A model generated the notes under the pieces. It was given only the letters and a program-made list of their open reading frames with translations, was not told the origin of the DNA and searched no databases. Positions 15,808 to 25,436 of a stretch of 64,000 nt of DNA are shown in pieces. The position numbers and the translations under genes were made by a program. How positions within the stretch are numbered: position 1 is the stretch's first letter; the number at the start of each line of letters is the position of its first letter. Origin of the DNA: Balneola sp. EhC07 (lineage in GTDB: Bacteria > Bacteroidota > Rhodothermia > Balneolales > Balneolaceae); contig NZ_LXYG01000019.1 in the NCBI RefSeq assembly GCF_001650905.1, positions 1 through 64,000 of the forward strand, read 5' to 3'.

Positions 15808-16896
15808 CTAAGAAATCAATTTTTTAACGAGTCTTCTGTATTTATATACACGCCAAATTATATATGCGATAGTTAAAGGTAAAACAGCATAAAGCATAAC
15901 CCATTCCATTGTAGGCTCAAAAGCAGAACCCACGGCATCCAGAACCAGATAAGTCAGGTAAGAACCATAATAGAACAGTAACATCGCTCCATCAAATTTA
16001 GTAATATCAAAGCCGGCAATAAATATCGGGATACACATAATACTTACCGCAACCATGAAAGGAAGATCTAATGCCAATGCAGCAGGAGAAACTGTTAATA
16101 TATTTGGAGCTATTACAACTGTTAAACCTAGTGTAAGCAAAATATTATATAGATTACTTCCCATCACATTTGCCACAGCCATATCTGTATTTCCTTTTCG
16201 GATGGTTGCAATGCTCGTAGCAACTTCCGGTAATGAAGTTCCTATCGATACAATTGTTAAACCAATCACTAACTCAGAAAGTCCTAATATTGTAGCAATT
16301 TCAACTGCACTTTTTACCATCCAGTCTGATCCCTGAATGATCAATCCCATACCAACAATTAAATATCCGATATTCTTCACATAGAAGAACCAACCAGTTG
16401 AGAGCTTTCTTTGCTCTGCTTCGAAGTCTGTTTCTTCGGGTTGATTGTCTCTTTCTTTCTTTATCTGGAAAAAAGTAAAAACTGAATATGCTACTAATCC
16501 CAATAACAGCCACACTCCGTCCAGTGTTGTAAGCTCGCCGTCAAAAGCAATAACGTACAATAATACACTTGCTGCTATTACGATCGGAACGTCAATTTGG
16601 ACCACTCTGAGTTTTACTGCTAAAGGCTTTATAATAGCGCTAATCCCAAGAATCAGAAGTATATTTGCGATATTACTACCTACAATATTTCCCAGAACTA
16701 AGTCAGCGTTCCCTGCTATGGCTGCCTGCAAACTGATCGCCAGTTCGGGAGCACCGGTTGCAAAAGCGACCACAGTCAATCCCATAATTAAAGGTGAGAC
16801 TCTCCATTTCACACCAAAGTGATCCACACCTCTTAAAAATAATTCTGCTCCGCCAATAAGTGCCGCCAATCCGGCTATAAAAGTAATTGCTGTCAT
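15808..16896 (-). CDS. Calcium/sodium antiporter (CaCA family, YrbG-like)
   Basis: About 362 residues with ten predicted TM helices in two inverted halves. Each half carries an alpha-repeat: GAPELAISLQAA with GNIVGSNIANIL in the first, and TSLPEVATSIATI with VANVMGSNLYNIL in the second. The acidic residues in GAPE and SLPE form the cation site. It exchanges Ca2+ or another cation for Na+ or H+. I chose ATG at 16896. The frame opens further upstream with TTG at 16917 and GTG at 16914, but neither has a ribosome-binding site. Confidence 0.9.
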   Translation of the reverse strand: MTAITFIAGLAALIGGAELFLRGVDHFGVKWRVSPLIMGLTVVAFATGAPELAISLQAAIAGNADLVLGNIVGSNIANILLILGISAIIKPLAVKLRVVQIDVPIVIAASVLLYVIAFDGELTTLDGVWLLLGLVAYSVFTFFQIKKERDNQPEETDFEAEQRKLSTGWFFYVKNIGYLIVGMGLIIQGSDWMVKSAVEIATILGLSELVIGLTIVSIGTSLPEVATSIATIRKGNTDMAVANVMGSNLYNILLTLGLTVVIAPNILTVSPAALALDLPFMVAVSIMCIPIFIAGFDITKFDGAMLLFYYGSYLTYLVLDAVGSAFEPTMEWVMLYAVLPLTIAYIIWRVYKYRRLVKKLIS

Positions 16897-16937
16897 ATCT
16901 GAATTTGTGAACACCAAAGGTACAAGGTATTCAGCAT

Positions 16938-16966
16938 AAAAAAAGCCTTTCCCGAGCAGAAAGGCT
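16938..16966 (-). terminator. Intrinsic terminator of the M61 peptidase gene
   Basis: On the minus strand the stem AGCCTTT/AAAGGCT with a 9-base loop is followed by a T run, 25 bases after the peptidase stop. The other flank is also T-rich, but no gene reads into it from the plus side. Confidence 0.75.
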
Positions 16967-16990
16967 TAGTTTTTATAGTTTGATGAAAAA

Positions 16991-18886
16991 TTATTTCTCC
17001 AACCACCAATTTCTGAGTTGAATTTGCTCATCGGTAGCATTTTCAACTTCCTGTAAATTTTGCTGTGGATACATTGGCGTTCCAACTTTTCCTTGTAGTT
17101 TCACCTCTTCTCCATTTCTTTCCAACGTCATTGAAATATCTGTATCCGGCGTCCACTGAAAACTCTGTGGAATAACCTGCTGGATATTTTGCAATGAAGC
17201 TTCTAATCCATTAATGGATTTCAGAATATCTCCAGGTCTAACTCCTAATTCTATCAGTGAAGTATTCAAGTCCATATTTTCGAAATAAATTTCTCTGGTT
17301 TCCGGATTTACATTAATAAATGCTGCTTGCTGATTTATCAGAAACAGATTTGTCTGTACCTCTTCCACTCCCATTTCAAGACCAACCTTATCAAAGAATA
17401 CTGAATAATCGATAGGTGTAGTTCCTTCAACATGAGTTCTCAGAAACTCACCAATTGATGGGTAAGTCATCTCGGTTATTTCAGCGATCAGGTTATCATC
17501 TTCGAATGGTTTGTCGATTCCATATTTTGCTGACAATTCTTTCATCAACGAAAGCATACTTCTTTCACCGTTACTTTCTTCTCTCATCAGAATATCAATG
17601 CACATCCCGATCAAAGCTCCTTTTTGATACACATTGTAATAATTAGATGCATATGGTTCATCAATTACATTTTCACTCATAACTGTAAAACTCATAGAAT
17701 CGTCCATAGTGTATGAACTTGAGATCTTGCTCTGAATCTTATTATAGAATTCTTCTTTAGGTTGAAGATCTTCGTAGGCCTGAAAGTGACTCGCAAAATA
17801 TTCCGTAACTCCCTCATACATCCACAAATGCTTCGAAAATGTCGGCTCATAGTAATCGAAATAGTGAACATCTTCTGAGTGCACGCTTAATGGTGTTACA
17901 ATATGGAAAAACTCATGTGAAACCACATCGATCATAGCTTGATTTAACTGTGGCTCCTGCATTTGCTCAGGAAGTACAACAATGGTTGAAGTCTGATGTT
18001 CTAGTGCTCCAAAACCCTGTGGTGATGTTTCAGTACCTTCTGACAGATACAGATAGATGTCATATCGCGGAGTACTGTTTAGGTCACCCAGATATACTTT
18101 TTGGGCCTGCATCATTTCAAAAACGGTCTCTTTGATCTTTGCTGCGGAATGCACTCCGTTTGGTGAATACACACTTAACACGATCTGAATGTCGCCCACC
18201 TGAAATTCTTCAATATCCAGATTACCGTAAAACATCGGATTATCAGTAATATCAAAATATCGGGCAGCTGTATAATTATCTACTACTGTTGAATCTCCTT
18301 CTAAAACCATAGAGCTGCTTGTAGGAAGCGCGGATGATTTTTTCATTCCGGCGGGAGCGGTAACAGCTAATTTGTAGCTATTATCTTTCAACTCTTCAAA
18401 ATATCCTATAAAACCGTGCAGATTAAGAACAAAATTATCGTCTTCAATATTTGTGCCTGATGGTGAGAATGGTGTTGGTTTTTCTGTGTTCTCGATATCA
18501 AATGTATCGTTTACATAGTAGCCCAACTTATCTAATTTCTGAGCATTGGGAATGATCCATGTATTTTCATCCGGTCTATTTACTTCAATTTCCATTCCTG
18601 AATAATCATAAGCAACCAAGTCTTCTGTAAAACTTCCGAAATCACTGATATCATAAGTTCCCTGAACAACCCTTGGAATTCTGTATGTAACGGTGTCTTG
18701 AGAAAACATTCCGGGATCGATCTCAACCCAAACCCGGTCATTATCAATATTTACAAGATCAATTGAGGTGGAAATTGGAGTTTGTGCAGCTAGCTCTTTC
18801 ATTTCTTTTGAAAGATTGTCTCCTGTTTTTGGCGAACATGCATAAGTTACACTAAGGAGTAAAACTCCATATATAAGTTTCTTCAT
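16991..18886 (-). CDS. M61 family metallopeptidase lipoprotein with PDZ domain
   Basis: 631 residues. The signal peptide has lipobox VTYAC (Cys17). The N-terminal beta domain (about 40-240) is followed by a thermolysin-like catalytic domain with zinc motif HEFFH (324-328) and third ligand E358 in MYEGVTEYF. A C-terminal PDZ domain lies around 525-610 (GVRPGDILKSING). This order matches the glycyl aminopeptidase M61 family. It is likely a periplasmic peptidase anchored by lipid. Monocistronic, between terminators. Confidence 0.9.
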   Translation of the reverse strand: MKKLIYGVLLLSVTYACSPKTGDNLSKEMKELAAQTPISTSIDLVNIDNDRVWVEIDPGMFSQDTVTYRIPRVVQGTYDISDFGSFTEDLVAYDYSGMEIEVNRPDENTWIIPNAQKLDKLGYYVNDTFDIENTEKPTPFSPSGTNIEDDNFVLNLHGFIGYFEELKDNSYKLAVTAPAGMKKSSALPTSSSMVLEGDSTVVDNYTAARYFDITDNPMFYGNLDIEEFQVGDIQIVLSVYSPNGVHSAAKIKETVFEMMQAQKVYLGDLNSTPRYDIYLYLSEGTETSPQGFGALEHQTSTIVVLPEQMQEPQLNQAMIDVVSHEFFHIVTPLSVHSEDVHYFDYYEPTFSKHLWMYEGVTEYFASHFQAYEDLQPKEEFYNKIQSKISSSYTMDDSMSFTVMSENVIDEPYASNYYNVYQKGALIGMCIDILMREESNGERSMLSLMKELSAKYGIDKPFEDDNLIAEITEMTYPSIGEFLRTHVEGTTPIDYSVFFDKVGLEMGVEEVQTNLFLINQQAAFINVNPETREIYFENMDLNTSLIELGVRPGDILKSINGLEASLQNIQQVIPQSFQWTPDTDISMTLERNGEEVKLQGKVGTPMYPQQNLQEVENATDEQIQLRNWWLEK

Positions 18887-18973
18887 TAGAATATGTTTTG
18901 ATGAATATTTTGGATAGCAACTTCAGTAATCCGAAAAAATTGCCAAACCGTAATTTATTAATTGTAAGAAATT

Positions 18974-19004
18974 AAAAACCCCGGTCAGAGTTAACTGCCG
19001 GGGC
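18974..19004 (-). terminator. Intrinsic terminator of gap
   Basis: On the minus strand GCCCCGG/CCGGGGT forms a GC-rich stem ending in five T, 15 bases after the gap stop. Confidence 0.85.
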
Positions 19005-19018
19005 TAAAGATTCGCTTG

Positions 19019-20071
<1,053 letters not shown>

Positions 20072-20246
20072 TTAAATAACTTTCTTTTCAGACTCTGAAA
20101 ATACCACTACTAGTCGCCATATTCAATGATTTTAGCTTATGATAGCAATAGAAAAACATGAACAAGTACTAAAAGCGCTTTTCCAAAAATTAAATGGTTG
20201 GCGGAAATTTATTTTCTTATAATCTTTTGAACTTAATGGATACATA

Positions 20247-21047
20247 ATGGGGAAAGTATTTACTGAAGAAGAAGTAAAAGAGATCATTCGGAAGGCTGCC
20301 GAAATGCAAAAAAAATCCGGGAGCGAAGTTCATGAGCAAGGCTTGACCATGAACGAACTTATGGAAATAGGCAAGGATTCAGGTCTTGATGTTGACTTCA
20401 TTAAAACTGCCGCTCTGGAATACGAAAACAAGAAAATTACCCGCCACTCCGGTATAACGGATACTCATATTTTTGAAGAAAGAACTTTTGATAGCGAGTT
20501 ACCTGAAATAACGATTTGGGAAGATGTGTTATCTGAATTGGGGCATCAATTTGGCGGAAGTGCTTTCGGGATGGCTAAAGAGTCTAAGGATCAACGAAAA
20601 TGGTCTCATACCAGCATTTCAGGGATAGAAACAACCGTTTCACTAATAAAAAGAGATACTGGTACCAAGTTGAAACTTTCGCAAAGAGTAGGATTAGGAA
20701 GTCCTTTGACTGAAGGGATAATGTATGGAGGAGGACTTACTTTCTTAATTATGATGATAACCGGGGTATTTTCCGATTTAAGTATTCAAGGTATTATTGC
20801 TTTAAGTGCCGGACTTTGGAGCATTTCGTCTCTTCTGATATATCAATTAGATATTGCATGGAGAAAAAGAAAGCTTAAAAACCTGAAAGACCTTGCCAAT
20901 AAGATCATTGACCAACTTCCGAAAAAACTATCTTCTTCAAAGAAAAAAGAAAAAGTGAATGAGAATCTATCTGAAATTGAAATAGAGCCTGAAGATGTTT
21001 ATCAAAATAACGATAATTTAAATAATGACTTAAGAGAAAAGGAATAG
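20247..21047 (+). CDS. Two-TM membrane protein of unknown function with charged N-terminal domain
   Basis: 266 residues; I do not recognise a named family. Residues 1-60 are helical and charged (FTEEEVKEIIRKAAEMQ), a start often seen in unnamed membrane proteins of this group. Residues 80-150 look beta-rich. Two TM helices sit at about 157-175 and 180-200, followed by a basic stretch (WRKRKLKNL) and an acidic Asn-rich tail. Probably an inner membrane protein with both large parts in the cytoplasm. It ends before a strong bidirectional terminator. Confidence 0.8.
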   Translation: MGKVFTEEEVKEIIRKAAEMQKKSGSEVHEQGLTMNELMEIGKDSGLDVDFIKTAALEYENKKITRHSGITDTHIFEERTFDSELPEITIWEDVLSELGHQFGGSAFGMAKESKDQRKWSHTSISGIETTVSLIKRDTGTKLKLSQRVGLGSPLTEGIMYGGGLTFLIMMITGVFSDLSIQGIIALSAGLWSISSLLIYQLDIAWRKRKLKNLKDLANKIIDQLPKKLSSSKKKEKVNENLSEIEIEPEDVYQNNDNLNNDLREKE

Positions 21048-21131
21048 TAAGACTCTTTTTTATCCTTCTTTAGTCCGGTTTTAAGCTTCTGTTCAATAAA
21101 AGATTAATAGCCTGGATTTATTCCCTAATCC

Positions 21132-21170
21132 AAACCCTTAGGCAAAATAAGCCTTAGGGGTTATTATTTT
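21132..21170. terminator. Bidirectional terminator between convergent genes
   Basis: AACCCTTAGGC and GCCTTAGGGGTT form a long stem with a short loop, with T-rich sequence on the plus side and A-rich sequence on the other. It serves the plus-strand membrane protein gene and probably the minus-strand flotillin gene, whose stop is 5 bases away. Confidence 0.75.
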
Positions 21171-21174
21171 AAGA

Positions 21175-23022
21175 TCACTTAGAACTTCCAGACTCACCTT
21201 TTTTTCTACTCACAGATTTATCCGTCTCAGTTTTTTTGGTTATTTCTTCACTCTCTGCTTCTGTTGATTTGGATTTCTTTTCGGGATTATCTGTTTTCTG
21301 ATCGTTTTCGGTGTTTGATGCATCTTGCTTTTGTGCAATCTCACCACTTGGATTCAGCGCCTTTGTCAGCCCTTGTATTGATCCGGTTTCCATTCCAACT
21401 TCTTTTAGAATATTATCAACTACAGGTGCTAATCCTCTGTACTTAAGCAAACTGTTTACAAGTTGATCAGCCATGTTTCCGGATGAACCATTCCCTCCTG
21501 AACCTGCACTTCCGTTATTCACTCCCGAGCCAACAAAATCAGACAATCCTCCTACATTAATTACCTTCATATCCGAAATTGCTTCGATCGGTTTCACACT
21601 TGCTTCAATCATTGAAGTAGCCTGTTTTATTGTTTCGATCTGGACTCTCATCTGAATAATCTCTTTTGAAAGCACATTTTCGGCAGCGTTTAATTTCTCA
21701 TTACCTTCGGCCTCAACTTTATATCTCTCCTCATCTGCTTTGGCTTTAATTTTGATCGCTTCAGCTTCAGCAACAGCAGTAGTTTTGATCGATTCCGCTT
21801 TATCAAGAGCCGCTGTCTTTTCAGCTTCGGCAGCTACTTTAATACTTACAGCTTTTTCTTCAGCCTCTTCCATTGCTTTGATTACTGCAATCTGCTTGTT
21901 TCTGTTCGCTACTTCTGTTTGTCGTGCTGTAGCAACTTTCTCAGATGCTGACGCCGCTTCCGCTTCTGCAAGTTTAGCTTCTTTTTCGGCTTTTGATCTA
22001 GTCTTTGACTTTTCAGCAACTACAATGTCCCTGTCCTGATTGGTTAGCTCGATCGCTTTTTCCCGCTCAATATCTTTCTCTTTTACAGATTGCTCATTCA
22101 GGATCCTTTCTTCCTCGACCATTCTGTTTGCTTTGATCTTCGCTCTTTCAACTTCACGTTGAGCTTCAATTTCAGCTTCTTCAGCAAGCTTATCGTTAAT
22201 AGCTTTTTCCTTTGCAATTTGAGCGGCTTCTAAAGCAACCTGATTTGCAATAGCTCTTTGTTGAGTAGCTTTTGCAAACTCCTCTTCCCTTTCCAACTCC
22301 AGTCTTTCTTTTTCAGCTTCCAAGTTCTTCTTCTTGATAGCAACTGAAGTATTTTGTTCGATGTCGTTTCTTACTTTCTTCTTTTCTTCAATTGTCTCGG
22401 TAAGCTTGGTCAAACCCTGAGCGTCAAATGCATTATTAGCATTAAAAAACTGCTTATCCGTTTGATCCAGTCCTGTTAAAGAAACCGTTTCCAGTTCCAA
22501 ACCATTTTTTTCAAGATCTACCTTTACAGCATTCTGAACTTTTTGAACAAAGTCAGTTCTCTTTTCATGAAGTTCTTCCATTCCCATCTCAGCAGCAACA
22601 GCCCTTAAAGCATCTACAAACTTACCTTCCATTAACTCTTTAAGCTGTTCCGGGGAAATAGTTCTTTGACCTAATGTCTGAGCTGCGAAAGCTATTGCAT
22701 CTGCTTCGGGTTTAACTCTCAAGTAAAACTCGGCAGTAGCATCCACTCTCATTCTGTCTCTGGTAATCAATGCCTGCTCATTCTTTCTTGAAACCACTAA
22801 GCGAATAGTGTTCATATTTACGGCAATAATTTCGTGAAGTACCGGAAATACTAATGCTCCCCCATTCATAATTACTTTTTGGCCGCCAAAGCCTGTTCTT
22901 ACAAAAGAAAGTTCTTTGGATGCTCTTTTATATAGTCTTGCAAAAACCAATCCTATAATCAGAAGCGATACCAGTATTATCGAAGAAATTATGACAATGT
23001 CATTTGTTTGAAGAAAATCCAT
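21175..23022 (-). CDS. Flotillin family protein (YqiK-like)
   Basis: 615 residues. An N-terminal TM helix (about 9-28) is followed by a SPFH/PHB domain (35-190, TGFGGQKVIMNGGALVFPVLHE start). A very long Ala/Glu/Lys coiled coil spans about 210-470. The Ser/Gly-rich linker and Lys/Glu/Ser tail (540-615) are likely disordered. Flotillins organise membrane microdomains and help membrane stress resistance. The preceding gene, 11 bases upstream, is a YqiJ-type NfeD relative, reproducing the yqiJ-yqiK pair of E. coli. Confidence 0.92.
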   Translation of the reverse strand: MDFLQTNDIVIISSIILVSLLIIGLVFARLYKRASKELSFVRTGFGGQKVIMNGGALVFPVLHEIIAVNMNTIRLVVSRKNEQALITRDRMRVDATAEFYLRVKPEADAIAFAAQTLGQRTISPEQLKELMEGKFVDALRAVAAEMGMEELHEKRTDFVQKVQNAVKVDLEKNGLELETVSLTGLDQTDKQFFNANNAFDAQGLTKLTETIEEKKKVRNDIEQNTSVAIKKKNLEAEKERLELEREEEFAKATQQRAIANQVALEAAQIAKEKAINDKLAEEAEIEAQREVERAKIKANRMVEEERILNEQSVKEKDIEREKAIELTNQDRDIVVAEKSKTRSKAEKEAKLAEAEAASASEKVATARQTEVANRNKQIAVIKAMEEAEEKAVSIKVAAEAEKTAALDKAESIKTTAVAEAEAIKIKAKADEERYKVEAEGNEKLNAAENVLSKEIIQMRVQIETIKQATSMIEASVKPIEAISDMKVINVGGLSDFVGSGVNNGSAGSGGNGSSGNMADQLVNSLLKYRGLAPVVDNILKEVGMETGSIQGLTKALNPSGEIAQKQDASNTENDQKTDNPEKKSKSTEAESEEITKKTETDKSVSRKKGESGSSK

Positions 23023-23033
23023 TCTTAATCGTA

Positions 23034-23693
23034 TTATTTATTTATTGGTAAGGTAGCTTTAAAAGTCGAACCCTTTTTTTCTGTTAAAACTACTTTAGTT
23101 CCTTGTTTGAATTCCGTTTCACTGTCCTCAGGCTCAACCATGATGTAGTGCAGTTGACCGTATACATCTTTGAACTTTGCTTCCGCAGGAAAACCCGGTC
23201 TTGAAGTCCCTATAACTATCTCAACTTCTTCTCCCACAAAAGAGCTTTCAAACAGTGCTGTTGTTTCTTCTTTAAATAATTTAGTTCCAAGAGTCTTAGC
23301 AACCCATCTGTATAATGGTAAACAAATAAGTATGCTTGCAGGTATGGCCGCAATAAGAGGCAAAGTAAATTCAAAAAATTTATTTGAAAGACTTTGCAGC
23401 ATAAAACCGGTAATTGAAAAAGTAGCCAGAAAAATGATCAGCAAGATGAGAACAGGTACATTTTTTACTTTGATCCAGGCGATATACTTTGATATAAATC
23501 CGTTTTCAAATTCAACATCTGAATCTATATCTGTTTCCAGAGCGATATCTCCACCATCAAAAATATTGTCGATAAACTGAGAAAATCCAAATCCCAGTAC
23601 TAAAGAGAACAACTCCAAGCCGAGTATCACCAACAGAACAGCAAATGCATAAAAGAAGGGAGCATTGTAAGGCTCCAACAAATACTCGATCAT
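23034..23693 (-). CDS. YqiJ-like (NfeD-related, DUF1449) inner membrane protein
   Basis: 219 residues with TM helices at about 12-38 and two in the region 72-130, and a C-terminal OB-fold-like domain (about 145-219, FVGEEVEIVIG). Proteins of this family pair with flotillins, and here the flotillin gene follows at 11 bases, so they should be cotranscribed and form one membrane complex. Confidence 0.88.
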   Translation of the reverse strand: MIEYLLEPYNAPFFYAFAVLLVILGLELFSLVLGFGFSQFIDNIFDGGDIALETDIDSDVEFENGFISKYIAWIKVKNVPVLILLIIFLATFSITGFMLQSLSNKFFEFTLPLIAAIPASILICLPLYRWVAKTLGTKLFKEETTALFESSFVGEEVEIVIGTSRPGFPAEAKFKDVYGQLHYIMVEPEDSETEFKQGTKVVLTEKKGSTFKATLPINK

Positions 23694-23869
23694 TTAACTT
23701 TAAAGATATATTTCAATTGAGTCTGTAAATATCAAAATCCGCCTTATTAAACAACTCCTATTTTGTAAGTCTACACTATTTATCATGTTTTAATTTAACG
23801 GGTTAATATCCCGATCTTTATTGGTACCTTTCGAGTTCACTTATTTAATTCTTTACTTCAGTTCCCAAA

Positions 23870-24328
23870 ATGGACAGCAACGATATTTTCAGGCGATTAC
23901 GATATATTCTAGGCTATAACGATCTTAAAATGGCAGAGGTTTTTGCTTTGGCTAATGATCCCATTGATCAGGCCAGAGTTACAACCTGGCTCAAGAAAGA
24001 TGAAGATTCTGATTTTGTGAAAATGCCTGATGTTGCCTTGGCTACTTTCCTGAATGGATTGATCAATCAAAAGCGTGGCAAGAAAGATGGACCACAGCCT
24101 GTTCCTGAACAAGTATTAAATAACAACATCATATTCAGAAAATTACGCATCGCTTACAACCTTCAGAGCGATGACATTTTAGAAATGTTTGATCTGGTTG
24201 ATAAAAGCATCAGTCCGCACGAACTAAGCGCCTTTTTCAGAAAACCCACCTCCGGAAAGTACCGGGAATGCAACGATCAATATTTAAGACATTTTCTTTC
24301 GGGCTTGCAGGAGAAGTTTAGAGCTTGA
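23870..24328 (+). CDS. DUF1456 family protein (YehS-like)
   Basis: 152 residues made of two tandem alpha-helical repeats. Each begins with NDIFRRLRYIL or NNIIFRKLRIAY and ends with LATFLNGLINQKRG or YLRHFLSGLQEKFR. This is the two-repeat DUF1456 architecture. Cytosolic, function unknown. Divergent from the yqiJ-flotillin pair. Confidence 0.9.
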   Translation: MDSNDIFRRLRYILGYNDLKMAEVFALANDPIDQARVTTWLKKDEDSDFVKMPDVALATFLNGLINQKRGKKDGPQPVPEQVLNNNIIFRKLRIAYNLQSDDILEMFDLVDKSISPHELSAFFRKPTSGKYRECNDQYLRHFLSGLQEKFRA

Positions 24329-24340
24329 TGGATTGGCTTA

Positions 24341-24382
24341 CCACAAAAGCACGAAGGCACTAAATGTATTAAGCTCTCTGTC
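24341..24382 (+). repeat. CACAAAAGCAC/AAGGCACTAA repeat, copy 1
   Basis: Matches 24791-24832 across about 42 bases in direct orientation (starts CCACAAAAGCAC, ends CTCT.TGTC). A third, more diverged and inverted-repeat version lies at about 26210-26276 between sdhA and sdhB. Confidence 0.7.
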
Positions 24383-24445
24383 TTCTCTGTAGAAGTTAGA
24401 TAATTCACATACAAAAATTGACTTGTTTGTAATTCTGAAGATTCC

Positions 24446-24665
24446 AGAAAAGGCTTCCAACTACGCCGAACTTAGAATTATTGGCGAAACAAGAACGCAA
24501 TGAAATCGACGGCTCCGAAGGAGTAATCATTACATTCAGGCTGATTCTTAAATATGCATCATTCGAACGTAGACCTTTTGTAATGATTAGTCGATGTAAT
24601 GGAGTTCGCGCCAATAATTCTTGTCGGGAGCTTTTGGTACTTTTGTCGGTACAAAAGTACATAGA
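24446..24665 (+). repeat. Nested-palindrome element, copy 1
   Basis: About 220 bp closely similar to the reverse complement of 39205-39428. Outer arms GAATTATTGGCG (24475-24486) and CGCCAATAATTC (24609-24620) are perfectly complementary. Inner arms TAATCATTACA (24524-24534) and TGTAATGATTA (24579-24589) are nested inside. A third palindrome, GTACTTTTGT/ACAAAAGTAC (24637-24660), closes the right end. Both nested pairs are kept in copy 2, which points to selection for or duplication of a folded structure. Confidence 0.8.
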
Positions 24666-24790
24666 ACAAAGGAGTTGAACCCTATAAACACATTTATCTT
24701 AGAATACGGATACCTACTTTTGTCTTGATTTCCCGTTCTTCAACGGGGGTATCACGTTTACGCTTGGATTGGTTGATGGTGTTGGTTTAG

Positions 24791-24832
24791 CCACAAAAGC
24801 ACTAAGGCACTAATTATTTTAGGCTCTTTGTC
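24791..24832 (+). repeat. CACAAAAGCAC/AAGGCACTAA repeat, copy 2
   Basis: Direct repeat of 24341-24382 with a few substitutions. Confidence 0.7.
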
Positions 24833-24906
24833 ATCTCGAACACATGTGTAAGATCTGGGATTTACCTAAAATTACATCTTTAGATTTCTCCATCCGCTCG
24901 AAATGA
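24831..24906. repeat. Imperfect inverted repeat, GTCATTTCGAC family, second copy
   Basis: Arms GTCATCTCGAAC and GCTCGAAATGAGA, with AGATCT/AGATTTCTC inside; related to 3747-3829. Confidence 0.55.
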
Positions 24907-24940
24907 GAAGTTTAGGAGTTGATTAGTTTCGTAAAGTAAA

Positions 24941-24968
24941 AGGTCATCCCGAACTTGTTTCGGGATCT
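24941..24968. repeat. REP-like palindrome
   Basis: AGGTCATCCCGAA and TTTCGGGATCT arms. Reverse orientation compared with 177-202. Confidence 0.7.
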
Positions 24969-25100
24969 TAAGAAAAGGCTACCAACTCATTCACGAAATA
25001 AACTTCAGCTAGTACAATGAATAGAGAGTTTAGTTTATGCCGCCTTATATTAATCTTTGATGTTTAAGCATGAATGGTATCTAACTTCCATTCTTCGCAA

Positions 25101-25127
25101 AGATCCTGAAACAAGTTCAGGATGACC
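25101..25127. repeat. REP-like palindrome, variant with compensated arms
   Basis: AGATCCTGAA and TTCAGGATGACC. Compared with the other copies, the central CCCG/CGGG pair is changed to CCTG/CAGG on both sides, so pairing is kept. Confidence 0.7.
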
Positions 25128-25196
25128 CTCCGACACACTTGTCAAGTCAGCTTTCTATAAAGCACCCCTACTCAGGTTGGCATCTTTAAACAAAAA

Positions 25197-25219
25197 AGCC
25201 ACCTCAAAACGAGATGGCT
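25197..25219 (-). terminator. Intrinsic terminator of the small membrane protein gene
   Basis: Minus-strand stem AGCCATCTC/GAGGTGGCT (one mismatch) followed by six T, 20 bases after the stop at 25239. Confidence 0.75.
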
Positions 25220-25238
25220 TTTAAATTAAAGCTGAAAA

Positions 25239-25397
25239 CTATTCCTGAGTATCTTCTTTTTCATCTTTGGAAGCCTTTACCATTCCGGCAGCTCCAAAAG
25301 CAACACCTAAAGCAAGCCAAAGCGCTAAGTTATCGGTAATAATTCCAATCACCGTTCCGATAATTATCCCAAAAGCCAATGCATTTTTCTTATTCAT
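25239..25397 (-). CDS. Small (52 aa) membrane protein, unknown function
   Basis: Starts MNKKNALAFG, then two hydrophobic glycine-rich helices (residues 6-21 and 24-40), and ends with the charged tail KASKDEKEDTQE. This is a one- or two-pass inner membrane peptide. It follows sdhB by 39 bases on the same strand and ends just before a clear terminator, so it is probably the last gene of the sdh transcript. Small glycine-rich TM proteins of this type are common and uncharacterised. Confidence 0.7.
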   Translation of the reverse strand: MNKKNALAFGIIIGTVIGIITDNLALWLALGVAFGAAGMVKASKDEKEDTQE

Positions 25398-25436
25398 AGT
25401 ACTTTGACTTCAGTTTAAATTTTCGGATTAACTTAA

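Larger units (their letters stand above)
24329..25238. other. 910-bp gene-free stretch packed with dispersed repeats
   Basis: Contains, in order: CACAAAAGCAC repeat copy 1 (24341-24382), the nested-palindrome element copy 1 (24446-24665), a lone half of its flanking palindrome (about 24715-24730), CACAAAAGCAC copy 2 (24791-24832), a GTCATCTCGAAC inverted repeat (24831-24906), two REP-like palindromes (24941-24968, 25101-25127) and the terminator of the next minus-strand gene. Open frames in it are not supported as genes. Confidence 0.75.

Noticed and set aside
20139-20222. 27-codon frame MIAIEKHEQVLKAL... upstream of the two-TM protein gene
   Set aside because: Short, no ribosome-binding site and no recognisable pattern; length is expected by chance in AT-rich DNA.
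24405-24678. Open frames on both strands in the 24.4-24.7 kb repeat, alike to frames at 39.1-39.4 kb (encoded words such as RRPFVMISRCNG)
   Set aside because: The likeness covers both strands and the noncoding flanks equally, the frames are nested in palindromes and have different ends, so DNA-level repetition explains them better than protein conservation.
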